A DNA stretch of 37,623 bases from Clostridiales bacterium (GCA_029012285.1 JAQXLU010000028.1:1-37623); one strand, 5' to 3'. Positions 28,675 through 37,452 are shown, counted from the first letter of the stretch. Numbers and translations: made by a program. The notes: a model not told the origin generated them from the sequence alone.

Positions 28675-30093
28675 ATGTACTACCGCTTAACGGAGCCCTA
28701 TGCCTTTCGCGGATACAAGGGATTGCCCTATGCCATCCGCGCCGAGCAGGGCCGCAAGCTGTTTGACAAGCCTCTTTTCTTCGGGAAGGAGCCGTTTCTT
28801 GCGCTGCTGTACTGCAACGGCACCGAGCCTGTGGAGCTGGATGCGCTGGACGAAAAGACCAGGGCTGTCTTTCAGGAGCTGCTCTCCAGTGACATTCTGT
28901 CCGCCTCCGAAACACCCATGGCGCCGCTGAAATCCTATCAGCGCTACCATGTATACCCCAGCCGGTATTTGGAAAGGGTGCAATGGTCCATCACCGGGCG
29001 CTGCAACTTCCGCTGCCGCCATTGCCTGGTAAGCGCGCCGGACGGGCACCATCCCGAGCCCACGCTGGATGAATGTCTGGACGTGATCCGGCAGATGGAA
29101 GATTGCGGCGTACATCAGGTGGACATCACCGGCGGTGAGCCCCTCGTGCGGCGGGACTGCGAAGCCATCTTCCGCGCGCTCTCGGAGCACCGTGTTTTCA
29201 TCAACACGATCTTCACCAACGCCAGCCTGCTGACCGGGGAGGTGCTTGACCTGCTGAAAAAGCACGGGCATCATCCAGGCTTCCAGCTCAGCTTTGACGG
29301 GCTGGGCTGTCACGACTGGCTCCGGGGCGTGCCGGGGGCGGAAAAGCAGGCGGACGCAGCCTTTCGACTGCTGAAGGAGCGGGGCTTCCACGCCACCGCC
29401 GCTATGTGCGTGCATCGGAAAAACCGGGACAGCCTGCGGGACACCGTCAATTACCTGGCCCGGAACGGCGTATCCCGCCTACGGGTGAACGCTCCGCAGG
29501 CGCTGGGCCTCTGGAAACAGTATGCCCGGGATTATGCGCTGACAAATCAAGCGCTTTGGGATGTCATCCGGGACTATATCCCCTGCTACTTTGAAGACGG
29601 CATGCCCATCGACATTGATCTGGACGGCTATTTTTCCTGCAAGCGGGGCTCGACGGCCTACAAAGTACCCTTTGTGCACCACGCCCCCAGCAACCCCGAT
29701 TGGCACAAGCTCCCCTACTGCGAGGCGCTGCAGCACACCGCCTACATCAGCCCCGAGGGGCATCTGCTGCCCTGCATGAGCTTCTCCGACACCCCGGTCG
29801 AGAATCATTCCCCCAGCGTGTTTACACAGCCCCTGGGGGAGCTGACGCAGAAATCCTACTACGCTGATCTGGTGGCAACGAAGCTCTCCGACCTACTGGC
29901 CAAGGAGCCGGAATGTGCCCAATGCCCACATCTTCCCGACTGCTGCGGCGGCTGTATGCAGGCGAGCATGACGGAGGACGGGGATTACCTGGTACGCGAC
30001 AAGGATATCTGCTGGTTCTTCCACAACGTAGGTGAAGCGGCGGTGCGTGCGGTCGCGGACGCCGCCATCGCAAGCATCCAGCCTCAGCCATAG
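28675..30093 (+). CDS. Radical SAM/SPASM peptide maturase (Nif11-class)
   Basis: The ATG at 28675 has AGGAGG 10 nt upstream; a longer frame from 28624 has no such site. The 472-residue protein has three parts. Residues 1-90 may be a PqqD-like precursor-recognition domain (inference). Residues 100-330 are the radical SAM barrel, with the cluster motif CNFRCRHC (Cys110, 114, 117), VDITGGEPL for SAM binding, and FQLSFDG. Residues 340-472 form a SPASM-type region with YCEALQHTAYISPEGHLLPC, ECAQCPHLPDCCGGC and a final DICWFF Cys, enough for auxiliary Fe-S clusters. Such enzymes form thioether or C-C crosslinks in peptides next to Nif11-type leaders. It is the last gene of the cassette, followed by a terminator. 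Confidence 0.92.
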   Translation: MYYRLTEPYAFRGYKGLPYAIRAEQGRKLFDKPLFFGKEPFLALLYCNGTEPVELDALDEKTRAVFQELLSSDILSASETPMAPLKSYQRYHVYPSRYLERVQWSITGRCNFRCRHCLVSAPDGHHPEPTLDECLDVIRQMEDCGVHQVDITGGEPLVRRDCEAIFRALSEHRVFINTIFTNASLLTGEVLDLLKKHGHHPGFQLSFDGLGCHDWLRGVPGAEKQADAAFRLLKERGFHATAAMCVHRKNRDSLRDTVNYLARNGVSRLRVNAPQALGLWKQYARDYALTNQALWDVIRDYIPCYFEDGMPIDIDLDGYFSCKRGSTAYKVPFVHHAPSNPDWHKLPYCEALQHTAYISPEGHLLPCMSFSDTPVENHSPSVFTQPLGELTQKSYYADLVATKLSDLLAKEPECAQCPHLPDCCGGCMQASMTEDGDYLVRDKDICWFFHNVGEAAVRAVADAAIASIQPQP

Positions 30094-30140
30094 CCGCATC
30101 CCGGCTGACTCAACACGGGAAGGGGCGGAACAGACCCATC

Positions 30141-30174
30141 AAGGGGTTGTCTCACCAGGAGGCAACTCCTTTTT
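30141..30174 (+). terminator. Terminator of the RiPP cassette
   Basis: AAGGGGTTG pairs with CAACTCCTT (one G-U) across a 13-nt loop and runs into a T5 tract, 48 nt after the radical SAM gene. Confidence 0.75.
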
Positions 30175-30232
30175 GCGTTGCAAGCATTCAAGCTATCGCT
30201 ACACCCTTCAGGCGCAGTATGAGCGCCTCCAC

Positions 30233-30267
30233 GCAAAAAGGGCCAGCATAACGCTGACCCTTTTTGC
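30233..30267. terminator. Bidirectional terminator
   Basis: A 15-bp stem GCAAAAAGGGCCAGC / GCTGACCCTTTTTGC with one G-U pair and a 5-nt loop has T-rich ends on both strands. It lies 11 nt after the minus-strand nucleotidyltransferase and backs up the plus-strand terminator. Confidence 0.92.
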
Positions 30268-30277
30268 AATCATCCCG

Positions 30278-31195
30278 TTATTGCCACAGGGGGGTGGGAT
30301 AGAGGCCGTCCTTTGCCATTTGGGCCAGCGCGGCCTTGACCTGGGGCTTGTCCTCCTGGTAGGTCACGCCATACCAGCGGGAGGGGCAGCGGAGCACCTC
30401 CACGGAGGCCGTACCCTTCTCCAGCATACCGTTGACCACGCCGGGCAAGTAGAATTCCGCTTTCATGGGGTTCTCCGCCAGCGCCCTCTGGTGGAAGGCC
30501 GGGAAGGTGGCTTCCATCTCCTTGATGATGGAGGGCGTGAAGCCGAACATGTTCATGCTGACCGGCGCGTCAGCCGGCAAACGGTGATAGGTATCGCCGT
30601 CCTCGGTGTACATCGGGCCGTCGCAGGTGCCAATGATGTGGGTGCGCTCGGTCACGGTGGTCAGGCAGGCGTTTTCATCCGTGGAACATACGCCGCGGGA
30701 CACATAGCCGTTCTCGGTCAGGGTGTTGCGCAGCTCGTAGCCCACCATGAAGTAGCGGGCCTTGTCGTCGTCCGCCAGCTTGCTCAGCTTGTCATAGGCG
30801 ATGCGGTAGGCCTCCACGCCGTAGTAGTCATCGGCGTTGATGACCAGGAAGGGCGCGTCGATGTACTCGCGGCAGCACAGCACCGCATGGCCGGTGCCCC
30901 AGGGCTTCACCCGTCCTTCGGGCACGCCGCATCCCTCAGGCAGCATATCCAGCTGCTGGAAGGCGTAGGTGACCTCCATGTACTTTTCGATGCGGCTGCC
31001 CACCATACGCTTGAAATCCGCCTCGATCTCGTGCTTGATGATGAAGATCACCCGCTTGAAGCCCGCGCGCCTTGCGTCAAACACGGAATAATCCAGGATG
31101 GCCTCGCCGCTGGGGCCCACGGGATCCATCTGCTTCAGGCCGCCGTAGCGCGAGCCCATGCCCGCCGCCAGGATCACAAGAATCGGTTCATTCAT
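30278..31195 (-). CDS. Sugar-phosphate nucleotidyltransferase family protein
   Basis: Starting at the ATG at 31195 (AAAGGAG upstream), the protein has 305 residues. The N-terminus VILAAGMGSRYGGLKQMDPVG is the NTP-binding loop with the essential Lys of the NTP_transferase family. FLVINADDYYG carries the metal-binding Asp pair and PVSMNMFGF the sugar-site strand. Members of this family make NDP-sugars from a sugar-1-phosphate; GalU and RfbA are relatives, but the GG-LKQ-DPVGP form is a distinct group found widely in gut Clostridia and Bacteroidetes with no firmly assigned substrate. It has its own promoter and terminator and is not part of the neighbouring operons. Confidence 0.85.
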   Translation of the reverse strand: MNEPILVILAAGMGSRYGGLKQMDPVGPSGEAILDYSVFDARRAGFKRVIFIIKHEIEADFKRMVGSRIEKYMEVTYAFQQLDMLPEGCGVPEGRVKPWGTGHAVLCCREYIDAPFLVINADDYYGVEAYRIAYDKLSKLADDDKARYFMVGYELRNTLTENGYVSRGVCSTDENACLTTVTERTHIIGTCDGPMYTEDGDTYHRLPADAPVSMNMFGFTPSIIKEMEATFPAFHQRALAENPMKAEFYLPGVVNGMLEKGTASVEVLRCPSRWYGVTYQEDKPQVKAALAQMAKDGLYPTPLWQ

Positions 31196-31228
31196 GGTCG
31201 TTTCTCCTTTGTGGATTGATACATGCTC

Positions 31229-31257
31229 ATCATACCCCATTTCTTGCCATGTGTCAA
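31229..31257 (-). promoter_or_regulatory. Sigma-A promoter of the nucleotidyltransferase gene
   Basis: Minus strand consensus -35 TTGACA (31252-31257), 17-bp spacer, -10 TATGAT (31229-31234), about 34 nt before the ATG at 31195. Confidence 0.85.
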
Positions 31258-31299
31258 ATGTAAAACTTGCCGAAAAGGCTCGCTAGCGCAGAAACATGA

Positions 31300-31328
31300 T
31301 TGCGTTTCCGGCGCGTTTGTCGTATAAT
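31300..31328 (+). promoter_or_regulatory. Promoter of the peptidoglycan-binding protein gene
   Basis: -35 TTGCGT (31300-31305), 17-bp spacer, perfect -10 TATAAT (31323-31328), 42 nt before the ATG at 31371. Confidence 0.72.
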
Positions 31329-31370
31329 ACAGGATGAATGATTGTCATTGCGACCAGGAGGCTGTGATAT

Positions 31371-32363
31371 ATGGATTTTCTCAAAACGCTATTGGCCTAC
31401 ATGACCCTGCTGGCGACCCTCGGCGTACAGGAGGGCCCCGCGCCCGAAACCATTCCGACGCCGACGCCTTTGCCGTCCCACATCACCGCGTCACCGGTGC
31501 CCAACCAGACGGAAACGCCCACAGCCACCCCTGGGCCATCCGCTTCCGCTGCGCCTGCGCTGACGCCCAACACCCACTACGCCAAGATCGTCTTTGGGGA
31601 CAGTGGAAACAACGTCAAGAAGCTGCAAAGCCGCCTGATTGAGCTGGGCTACCTGCCCAAAGGCTCGGCGGACGGCCAGTACGGCTACAAGACCTACAAC
31701 GCGGTCAAGGCGTTCCAGAAGGCCAATCATCTAAGCGTGGACGGCGTGGCCGGGCCCGCGACACTAACCAACCTGTACGAGAATCCCAACGTGGTGGCCG
31801 TGGTGGAGCCCACCGCTGTGCCGACGGCAACCCCCACCCCTTCCCTGCCCCCGCTGGCCACGCCTGATCCCGCTGCGGTCAGTGCGAACATCACGGTCCC
31901 GACATCCGTTCCCACGGCGCTCACCGCCCTGGAGGGCGCTTACATAATTTCCGGCGCGGACGGTTCCACCCTCTACCGGGAAAGCATGGTGGACGGTGTT
32001 CCCGCCCTGGTGCGCCCCGGATTGTGGCTCAACGCCGATGGCGCGCCCGTGGTGTCCCTGGCGCAGCTATCGGATTGCCAGCCCGGCTGGACACTGATGG
32101 GCTCCAGCGCGGACGGATTGTACACCCTGCGCGCCTGCGGATATGTGGTCAGCCTCCAGTTTGGCGCGGCGGGTCTGACCGTGGTGGTAGACGGTGAGCC
32201 GGTCGTGGTGGCAGCGGAGGACGCCTTCCTCCAGGAGGACACGCTGTACGTGACCGACGCCTTCCTGCGCACGGTGCTCAAGGCGCAGACGGTTTTCGAC
32301 GCGGACGAAAAGTCCCTGGTGCTGTTCCTGCAGGACAAGAGCATCGCCGGTGCACAGGATTGA
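31371..32363 (+). CDS. Peptidoglycan-binding (PG_binding_1) exported protein
   Basis: The 330-residue protein starts with a short hydrophobic segment (residues 4-19, LKTLLAYMTLLATLGV), a signal or anchor. A Pro/Thr/Ala-rich stretch (about 22-65) leads to a PG_binding_1 domain at about 72-135: GDSGNNVKKLQSRLIELGYL, then DGQYGYKTYNAVKAFQ and VDGVAGPATLTNLY. A second Pro/Thr linker follows (about 142-185). The last 130 residues (LFLQDKSI at the end, TVVVDGEPVVVAAEDAFL before) resemble a copper amine oxidase N-terminal-like stalk domain. It likely binds the cell wall; no catalytic domain is visible. AGGAGG lies 9 nt before the ATG. It has its own promoter and converges on the VanW gene. Confidence 0.84.
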   Translation: MDFLKTLLAYMTLLATLGVQEGPAPETIPTPTPLPSHITASPVPNQTETPTATPGPSASAAPALTPNTHYAKIVFGDSGNNVKKLQSRLIELGYLPKGSADGQYGYKTYNAVKAFQKANHLSVDGVAGPATLTNLYENPNVVAVVEPTAVPTATPTPSLPPLATPDPAAVSANITVPTSVPTALTALEGAYIISGADGSTLYRESMVDGVPALVRPGLWLNADGAPVVSLAQLSDCQPGWTLMGSSADGLYTLRACGYVVSLQFGAAGLTVVVDGEPVVVAAEDAFLQEDTLYVTDAFLRTVLKAQTVFDADEKSLVLFLQDKSIAGAQD

Positions 32364-32378
32364 CAACGCACAATAAAC

Positions 32379-32412
32379 GCATCCCCCGCAGAATTATCTC
32401 TGCGGGGGATGC
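32379..32412. terminator. Convergent-gene hairpin (14-bp stem)
   Basis: GCATCCCCCGCAGA pairs perfectly with TCTGCGGGGGATGC around a 6-nt loop between the two convergent genes. T tracts are weak: TTATGC on the plus side and GTTTATTGTG on the minus side. Confidence 0.75.
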
Positions 32413-32420
32413 TTATGCGC

Positions 32421-34211
32421 TTATTTCAATCCGCCCCGGCCATCGTTGTATTCGATGGTCTTCTGGTACATCTTGTAATGGGAGGTATGCAGCTTCTCGC
32501 GCTTGATCTCCTGCCCGTTCTTGTACCAGACCTTGTAGGTCTCCACCGTGTAGCCGGTGCGGGCCTTGACGGTCACATTCTCCTCACCCACCCGGAGGGA
32601 GGGGTTGTAAACGTAGATCGGCTCGGACGGCGGCTCCTTGACATAGGTGGTTTCGCTGTACAAGTCGATGGTCACACCCTCACCGAGGGTTCTGCCGTAA
32701 ATTTCCACCGTGACCTTGCGGTTGGCGTAGTTCGCCACGATGAAGATGGGCCAATCGGTATCGTTGGTGAAGCGGAAGTCCAGGTTCGGCCAGTTGACCG
32801 TAGCGTCCTCGCCCTTTTTCACATAGGTGCTGGGCCAGGCATGGGGCGAGCGGGTTTCAATCTTCAGATTAGCCCGGGCCACGGCGTTGAACAGCGTCGA
32901 GCTGGTCTGGCAGACGCCGCCGCCGATCTCATCGAAGGTTTCGCCGCCCGCGATGGCTGCGGCGGGCTTGTAGCCCTTTTCCGCCGTGCGCTGGCCCGTG
33001 GCCTGATTGAAGGAGAACGTCTCCCCAGGCATGAGCGTGGTGTTGTTGATGGCCTCCGCCGACAAGCGGATATTGGTATTACGGTTGGCGCTGCTGGTGG
33101 TCTCGGTGGTGAAGGACGACACCTTGCCGAAGGTGTTCATCAATTCAGCCTTGGTCACCTGGGCCAGCAGCTGCTGGGGCTCCACCAGGATCGTCTGCTG
33201 ATATACGCCGCTGTCCAGCAAGCCTGTCACGGTGTCGTAGATCTGATCCGCATCCACATACAGTCCGGGCTCGTCGCTGTAGAAGGTGACGGTCTTGCTG
33301 CTGGGATCGAAGGTTGCCACAGAGGCGTTGATGGGCTCGCGGTTGATGGTGGCGGCGATGCTATCCACAATGCTGCGCACCGTTCCCCGGTCATAGGTGG
33401 TGACGGTGTAGTACGCGCGGGGATTCTGCATGGCGTCCTGCACCGTGATGAGGCGCTGGCGGAAGGGCGTGGTGTTCGTGCCGCGGATGGCGGTGGTGTT
33501 CATGCGGCCCACCGCGTAGGCCTGGCGCACCACCTCGTCGATGTTGCGGTAGAGAGGGACGGTGCTGGGGTCAATCTGCCAGGAATACTCATCCACCTTC
33601 ACGGTGATGGCGAAGGAGCTGCCCTCGCCGCCCTGCACCTGGCTCACCGCTGCGGCGGCTTCCTCCTTGGTCATGCCGCCCACATGCACCCCGTCGATAT
33701 ACACGCCCGGGAAGATGCGGTCGCTGTTCATGGCCTGGCGGTAGCTCTCGTAGGTGGCGCTGACGTTGCCGTCCAGGCACACGATGCTGCCGTTGACAAA
33801 GGCATAGTTGGGCATGCTGGTATAGGGAATACCCAGCAGCTGGGGCGCGGCGAACATCAGCAGCACGCCCGTGGCCATCATACAGATCAGGGCGACCATC
33901 AGCCACAATAGGGTGTGCTTGTCCCCCTGCTTTTTCCGGCGTATCGGCTTGGCTGCGCGGGCGGAAAAATCCGACAGGTCGTCCCCCCGGTATGGGGACG
34001 GCTGACGCGGAGCGTGCACCGGCTCCTTGAGCGGCATGCGAGGCGCAGCCTGGGCCGACTGGCGCAGCATCTCCTGCTTTTCCAGCAGCTCCTGGGAGCG
34101 GCCGATGGGCGCGCGGGCCTGCCTTGTCCGGGGCGTGGTCTTGGGTGCGACGTCCTCCGGGCGGGTATGGCGGTCTGCCCGGCGGTTCCGCCCCTGGGGT
34201 GTTTCGGTCAT
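32421..34211 (-). CDS. VanW family protein with G5-like C-terminus
   Basis: Start taken at the ATG at 34211 (AGGAGG 7 nt upstream); 596 residues. A basic, Arg-rich cytoplasmic head of about 95 residues is followed by one membrane helix (100-122). The outer part has a PG_binding_4-type segment starting FPGVYIDGVHVGGMTKEEAA (about 165-185), repeated later as a similar fold. A VanW domain covers about 375-510 (IRLSAEAINNTTLMPGETFS, AAAIAGGETFDEIGGGVCQTSS region) and the last 60 residues are G5-like (VKARTGYTVETYKVWYKNG). VanW proteins are wall-associated and of unclear function; the name comes from vancomycin-resistance clusters, but no van genes are nearby. It is 30 nt downstream of rex and probably co-transcribed. 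Confidence 0.9.
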   Translation of the reverse strand: MTETPQGRNRRADRHTRPEDVAPKTTPRTRQARAPIGRSQELLEKQEMLRQSAQAAPRMPLKEPVHAPRQPSPYRGDDLSDFSARAAKPIRRKKQGDKHTLLWLMVALICMMATGVLLMFAAPQLLGIPYTSMPNYAFVNGSIVCLDGNVSATYESYRQAMNSDRIFPGVYIDGVHVGGMTKEEAAAAVSQVQGGEGSSFAITVKVDEYSWQIDPSTVPLYRNIDEVVRQAYAVGRMNTTAIRGTNTTPFRQRLITVQDAMQNPRAYYTVTTYDRGTVRSIVDSIAATINREPINASVATFDPSSKTVTFYSDEPGLYVDADQIYDTVTGLLDSGVYQQTILVEPQQLLAQVTKAELMNTFGKVSSFTTETTSSANRNTNIRLSAEAINNTTLMPGETFSFNQATGQRTAEKGYKPAAAIAGGETFDEIGGGVCQTSSTLFNAVARANLKIETRSPHAWPSTYVKKGEDATVNWPNLDFRFTNDTDWPIFIVANYANRKVTVEIYGRTLGEGVTIDLYSETTYVKEPPSEPIYVYNPSLRVGEENVTVKARTGYTVETYKVWYKNGQEIKREKLHTSHYKMYQKTIEYNDGRGGLK

Positions 34212-34241
34212 TGAGATGCCTCCTGGTTGGGTCAATGCCCG

Positions 34242-34874
34242 TTATGGATCGTTCCTGTGGGCCATGCGGTAGGAAAGCTGCTGCAAGCTATCGGACAGAT
34301 GCACGTTGACCACCAGCATATCCTCCTCGTGGGCCAGGTCCGTGGGGGCGAAATTCCAAATGGCCCGCACGCCGCAGCGGTAGAGGCGATCCAGCGCCTC
34401 CTGCGCGTTGCGCCGGGGCAGCGCCAGCACGGCGATGTCCACCACATGCTCGCGGATAAAATCCTCCAGCGCGTCCATATGGAGCACCGGGATCTCCCCC
34501 AGCGTGCGGCCCACCTTGCTCTCCACCGTATCGAAGAGCGCGATGGTCTTAAAGCCCTCCCGGGAGAAGGTCGGGTACTGAGCCACCGCGCAGCCAATGT
34601 TGCCCGCGCCCAGGATGATCAGGCGATGCTCGTTGTTCAACCCGAGAATTTCCCCGATATGCCCCTTGAGCTCCGTCACCTTATAGCCATACCCCTGACG
34701 GCCAAAGCCGCCGAAGCAGTTGATGTCCTGGCGAATCTGGGAAGGTGTCAGATGCATTCGCTCGCCCAGCTCCTGGGAGGAGATGGACGTGACACCTGCG
34801 GCCTCCAGCTCGCGCAGATGGCGATAATAGCCAGGCAAACGGCGAATCACCGCGTCAGAAACATGACCAGCCAT
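34242..34874 (-). CDS. rex: Redox-sensing transcriptional repressor Rex
   Basis: The 210-residue protein has the two Rex domains. The N-terminal winged helix (residues 1-75) contains AVIRRLPGYYRHLRELE and SSQELGERMHLTPSQIRQD, followed by FGGFGRQGYGY. The Rossmann domain starts LIILGAGNIGCAVAQY (Gly motif 89-94) and binds NADH/NAD+. The C-terminus with LSYRMAHR forms the swapped helix of the dimer. Rex represses fermentation and NADH-reoxidation genes when NAD+ is high. It has a promoter just upstream and is followed by the VanW gene. No clear Rex operator (TTGTGAAA.. TTTCACAA type) is visible near its own promoter. Confidence 0.96.
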   Translation of the reverse strand: MAGHVSDAVIRRLPGYYRHLRELEAAGVTSISSQELGERMHLTPSQIRQDINCFGGFGRQGYGYKVTELKGHIGEILGLNNEHRLIILGAGNIGCAVAQYPTFSREGFKTIALFDTVESKVGRTLGEIPVLHMDALEDFIREHVVDIAVLALPRRNAQEALDRLYRCGVRAIWNFAPTDLAHEEDMLVVNVHLSDSLQQLSYRMAHRNDP

Positions 34875-34922
34875 GGCTCAGTCCTCCTTGTACCTTGGTG
34901 TGCGGAAGTATCCATAAAGTAT

Positions 34923-34951
34923 ATTATACCACAGTTTCTGCCGTATCGCAA
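34923..34951 (-). promoter_or_regulatory. Promoter of rex
   Basis: Minus strand -35 TTGCGA (34946-34951), 17-bp spacer, perfect -10 TATAAT (34923-34928), about 48 nt before the ATG at 34874. The same -35 hexamer is used at secG. Confidence 0.75.
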
Positions 34952-34982
34952 CGGTAGGTTTATCATTTGCGGATCGTCCACA

Positions 34983-36215
34983 TCAGCGGCGATGATTGCG
35001 CACCTCGCCGCGCAGCAGGTCACCCGCATGCACGTCGCAGTCCGTCCGCATGGCGATGATTTCCCCGCCCACGCCAAGGGTATCCACCACTTCGCCGGTC
35101 TTTTCCCGCAGGAAGGGCATCGCGGTGACCGGCCTCACACCCTGGGGCGTTAGCAGCTCCAGCGCATCCCCGGCATAAAAGCGGTTCTTGAGCAGGAAGC
35201 GGGCCGCCTCCCCTGCCCCGCTGTCCGCGATGGCCCGGGCAATGTATTCCCGCTCCTGGTGGAAGCCCTCCGCTCCGCCGGGATTCTCGGGTTGGCTGAG
35301 GGCAAAGCCGGTGTCGCTGTCCCGATGGCTGGCGCAGGCGAGCTCCTGCATGAGGGAAGGCAGCGCAGCCTCGAAGGCGGCGGGGCTTTCCGCATACAGG
35401 TCGAGTGCCCGGCGATAGGCGGCGGTCACCGTGCCGACGTAGTATTCGGTTTTCATGCGGCCCTCGATTTTCAGGGAGGCCACTCCCGCCTCCACCAGCT
35501 GGGGCAGCACGGGCATCAGGCACAGATCCTTTGCGGAGAAGATGTAGGTGCCGTTGTCGTCCTCGCAGACGGGCAGAAATTCGCCGGGGCGCTTCTCCTC
35601 CACCACATGGTACTGCCAGCGGCAGGGCTGGGCACATTCGCCCTGATTGCCGCTGCGGCCCGTTAAGGCGGTGGACAGCAGGCATCGTCCCGAATAGGCC
35701 ATGCAGGCCGCGCCATGGACGAAGGCTTCAATCTCCACGCCGTCCAGGCTTGCGATCATCGCCTGCATCCGTGCGATGGAGGTTTCCCGCGCCAGAATCA
35801 CCCGTGTGCAGCCCAGCTGCTGGTAATGCTTCACCGCCGCCGTGTTGACCGTGCTGGCCTGGGTGGACACATGCAGCGCAAGGCCGGGCACCTGCTCCCG
35901 CAGCGTGACCACCGCGCCCAGGTCGCTGACGATGGCTGCGTCCACCCCGATGCCATGGGCGATACGGGCGGTTTCCACAAAGTCGTCCAGCTGGTCGTCG
36001 AAGGGGAACACGTTCATGGTCAAGTAGAATCTTTTCCCAGCGGCATGGCAGAGGGCGACGGCTTGCCGCAGCTGCGCCTCGTCAAAGTTGCCCGCAAAGG
36101 CGCGCAACCCGAAGCGCTTCATGCCGCCATACACCGCGTCCGCACCAAAATGGAGGGCGCTTTTGAGCGCCTCCATGCTGCCGGCGGGGCAAAGGAGCTC
36201 AGGCATCTTCTTCAT
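34983..36215 (-). CDS. U32-family peptidase-like protein
   Basis: The 410-residue protein opens with PELLCPAGSMEALKSALHFGADAVYGG, the start of the U32 barrel, and continues with VSTQASTVN and EAFVHGAACMAYSGRCLLS. GECAQPCRW near residue 200 supplies the conserved cysteines that in TrhP/RlhA-type members bind an iron-sulfur cluster. FSAKDLCLMPVLPQLVEAGV, then LKIEGRMKTEYYV, is the U32 signature. Homologues act in tRNA or rRNA cytidine/uridine hydroxylation (TrhP, RlhA) as well as collagenase-like annotation; the RNA-modification role is better supported for this subgroup. It lies 15 nt after mltG in a ylbF-mltG-U32 group. The ribosome binding site (GAGGC) is weak, suggesting coupling to mltG. 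Confidence 0.92.
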   Translation of the reverse strand: MKKMPELLCPAGSMEALKSALHFGADAVYGGMKRFGLRAFAGNFDEAQLRQAVALCHAAGKRFYLTMNVFPFDDQLDDFVETARIAHGIGVDAAIVSDLGAVVTLREQVPGLALHVSTQASTVNTAAVKHYQQLGCTRVILARETSIARMQAMIASLDGVEIEAFVHGAACMAYSGRCLLSTALTGRSGNQGECAQPCRWQYHVVEEKRPGEFLPVCEDDNGTYIFSAKDLCLMPVLPQLVEAGVASLKIEGRMKTEYYVGTVTAAYRRALDLYAESPAAFEAALPSLMQELACASHRDSDTGFALSQPENPGGAEGFHQEREYIARAIADSGAGEAARFLLKNRFYAGDALELLTPQGVRPVTAMPFLREKTGEVVDTLGVGGEIIAMRTDCDVHAGDLLRGEVRNHRR

Positions 36216-36230
36216 TGGTGTTGCCTCGTT

Positions 36231-37409
36231 TTATTGGATGCCGCGCTGTGCATCGTATTCCTTCCACAGGGGAGCGTAGATGCTCACGGCCTGCTCGTGC
36301 TCCTGGAGCGTCCGGGAGAAGTGCAGTTCGCCGCTCTCGGGGTCCTTGGCGCAGAAGTACAGGTAGTTTTCCGCCAGGAAGGTTTCATCCGGGTAGAGTG
36401 CCGCCTGGATGGCCGCCTTGGACGGGTTGCAGACCGGGCCCAGGGGCAGACCGGTCACCTGGTAGGTGTTATAGGGGCTGTTGAGCGCCAGATCCGCGTT
36501 GGTCAGGCTCATCTTGCGCACGCCGGTGACGTAGTGAATCGTCACGTCGCTTTGCAGCTTCATGCCCTTTTTCAGCCGGTTGTGGAACACAGCGGAGGTC
36601 TTGGCGAAGTCGCTGTCCTTGGCTTCCTTCTGGATGAGGGACGCCAGGGTGATAACCTCGTCCATGGTCATGTTCAATTCCTCCGCGCGGGCCTGGAATT
36701 CCGCCGGATACACCCGATCTGTCTGGCTGAGCAGCTTGCGGATGATGTCCTCCGCCGTCGCCGTGACGTACACCTCGTAGGTGTTAGGCGACAGATAGCC
36801 CTCCAGCACATACTTGCGCTGGGCAACGTTGCTACTTGCCAGCACATCAGCGATGTAGTAATAGTCGGTGAAGGCTGTGCCGCTGCGGCAGAGCGAGAGG
36901 AACTCCGCGTTGTCCGCAAGCACGCCGTCCTCCACCAGCTTGGCGGCGAACTCCTCGATCGTCCAGCCGGGGATGAGGGTGATGTTGCGCACGATGGGAT
37001 TGCCATCGCCCGTGGTGAGCTGCTCGGCAATCTCCTTCATGGTCATGGACGGAGCCAGCATGTAGGAGCCAGCCTGGATTTTCTGTCCCATGCCCGCAAA
37101 GTCGCAGTAATACTTAAAGGCTGTGCGGTTGCGGATCAGCCCCGCCGCCTCCAGGTTATTCGCCACGCGGGTCAGGCTTTGGCCGCTTTGCACCTGGAAG
37201 AGAACCTCCGCCTGATTGGCCGCATCCGGCGGGGCGAGGTATTCGTCGTAGAGCTTGCTCCACACGCTAGCAACCACGCTGATCACCACCAGCAAGCTGG
37301 CGGCGAGCACCAGCAGCGGGCGGATGATGCGCCACAGCGCATGATACCAGTAGGGGCCGTATTCCCGCTCATCGCGGACGCTTTGGTAGGTGTCATTGCG
37401 TTTTCTCAC
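36231..37409 (-). CDS. mltG: Endolytic murein transglycosylase MltG
   Basis: The GTG at 37409 is chosen because AGGAGG lies 5 nt before it; a longer frame to 37445 has no such site. The 392-residue protein has a short cytoplasmic head, one membrane helix (about 28-50), a LysM-like subdomain (65-140) and the YceG/MltG domain. This has PGWTIEEFAAKL, LEGYLSPNTYEV (202-213), the putative catalytic Glu262 in ASLIQKEAKD, and HNRLKKGMKLQSDVTIHY (276-293). MltG cuts nascent glycan strands near the membrane and limits chain length. Its upstream neighbour is ylbF and its downstream neighbour the U32 gene. Confidence 0.96.
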   Translation of the reverse strand: MRKRNDTYQSVRDEREYGPYWYHALWRIIRPLLVLAASLLVVISVVASVWSKLYDEYLAPPDAANQAEVLFQVQSGQSLTRVANNLEAAGLIRNRTAFKYYCDFAGMGQKIQAGSYMLAPSMTMKEIAEQLTTGDGNPIVRNITLIPGWTIEEFAAKLVEDGVLADNAEFLSLCRSGTAFTDYYYIADVLASSNVAQRKYVLEGYLSPNTYEVYVTATAEDIIRKLLSQTDRVYPAEFQARAEELNMTMDEVITLASLIQKEAKDSDFAKTSAVFHNRLKKGMKLQSDVTIHYVTGVRKMSLTNADLALNSPYNTYQVTGLPLGPVCNPSKAAIQAALYPDETFLAENYLYFCAKDPESGELHFSRTLQEHEQAVSIYAPLWKEYDAQRGIQ

Positions 37410-37414
37410 GGTGA

Positions 37415-37420
37415 CCTCCT
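37415..37420 (-). promoter_or_regulatory. Ribosome binding site deciding the GTG start of mltG
   Basis: AGGAGG on the minus strand, 5 nt before the GTG at 37409. The upstream in-frame ATG at 37445 lies in the ylbF-mltG gap without a comparable site. Confidence 0.75.
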
Positions 37421-37452
37421 GTTTTGGGGGGGATGGCCGGAGCATCCCCCGG

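Noticed and set aside
32409-33911. 500-codon plus-strand open frame
   Set aside because: Antisense to the VanW protein; His/Gly/Val-rich shadow.
34875-34982. Rex operator controlling its own gene
   Set aside because: No TTGTGAAA..TTTCACAA-like inverted repeat is present near the rex promoter.
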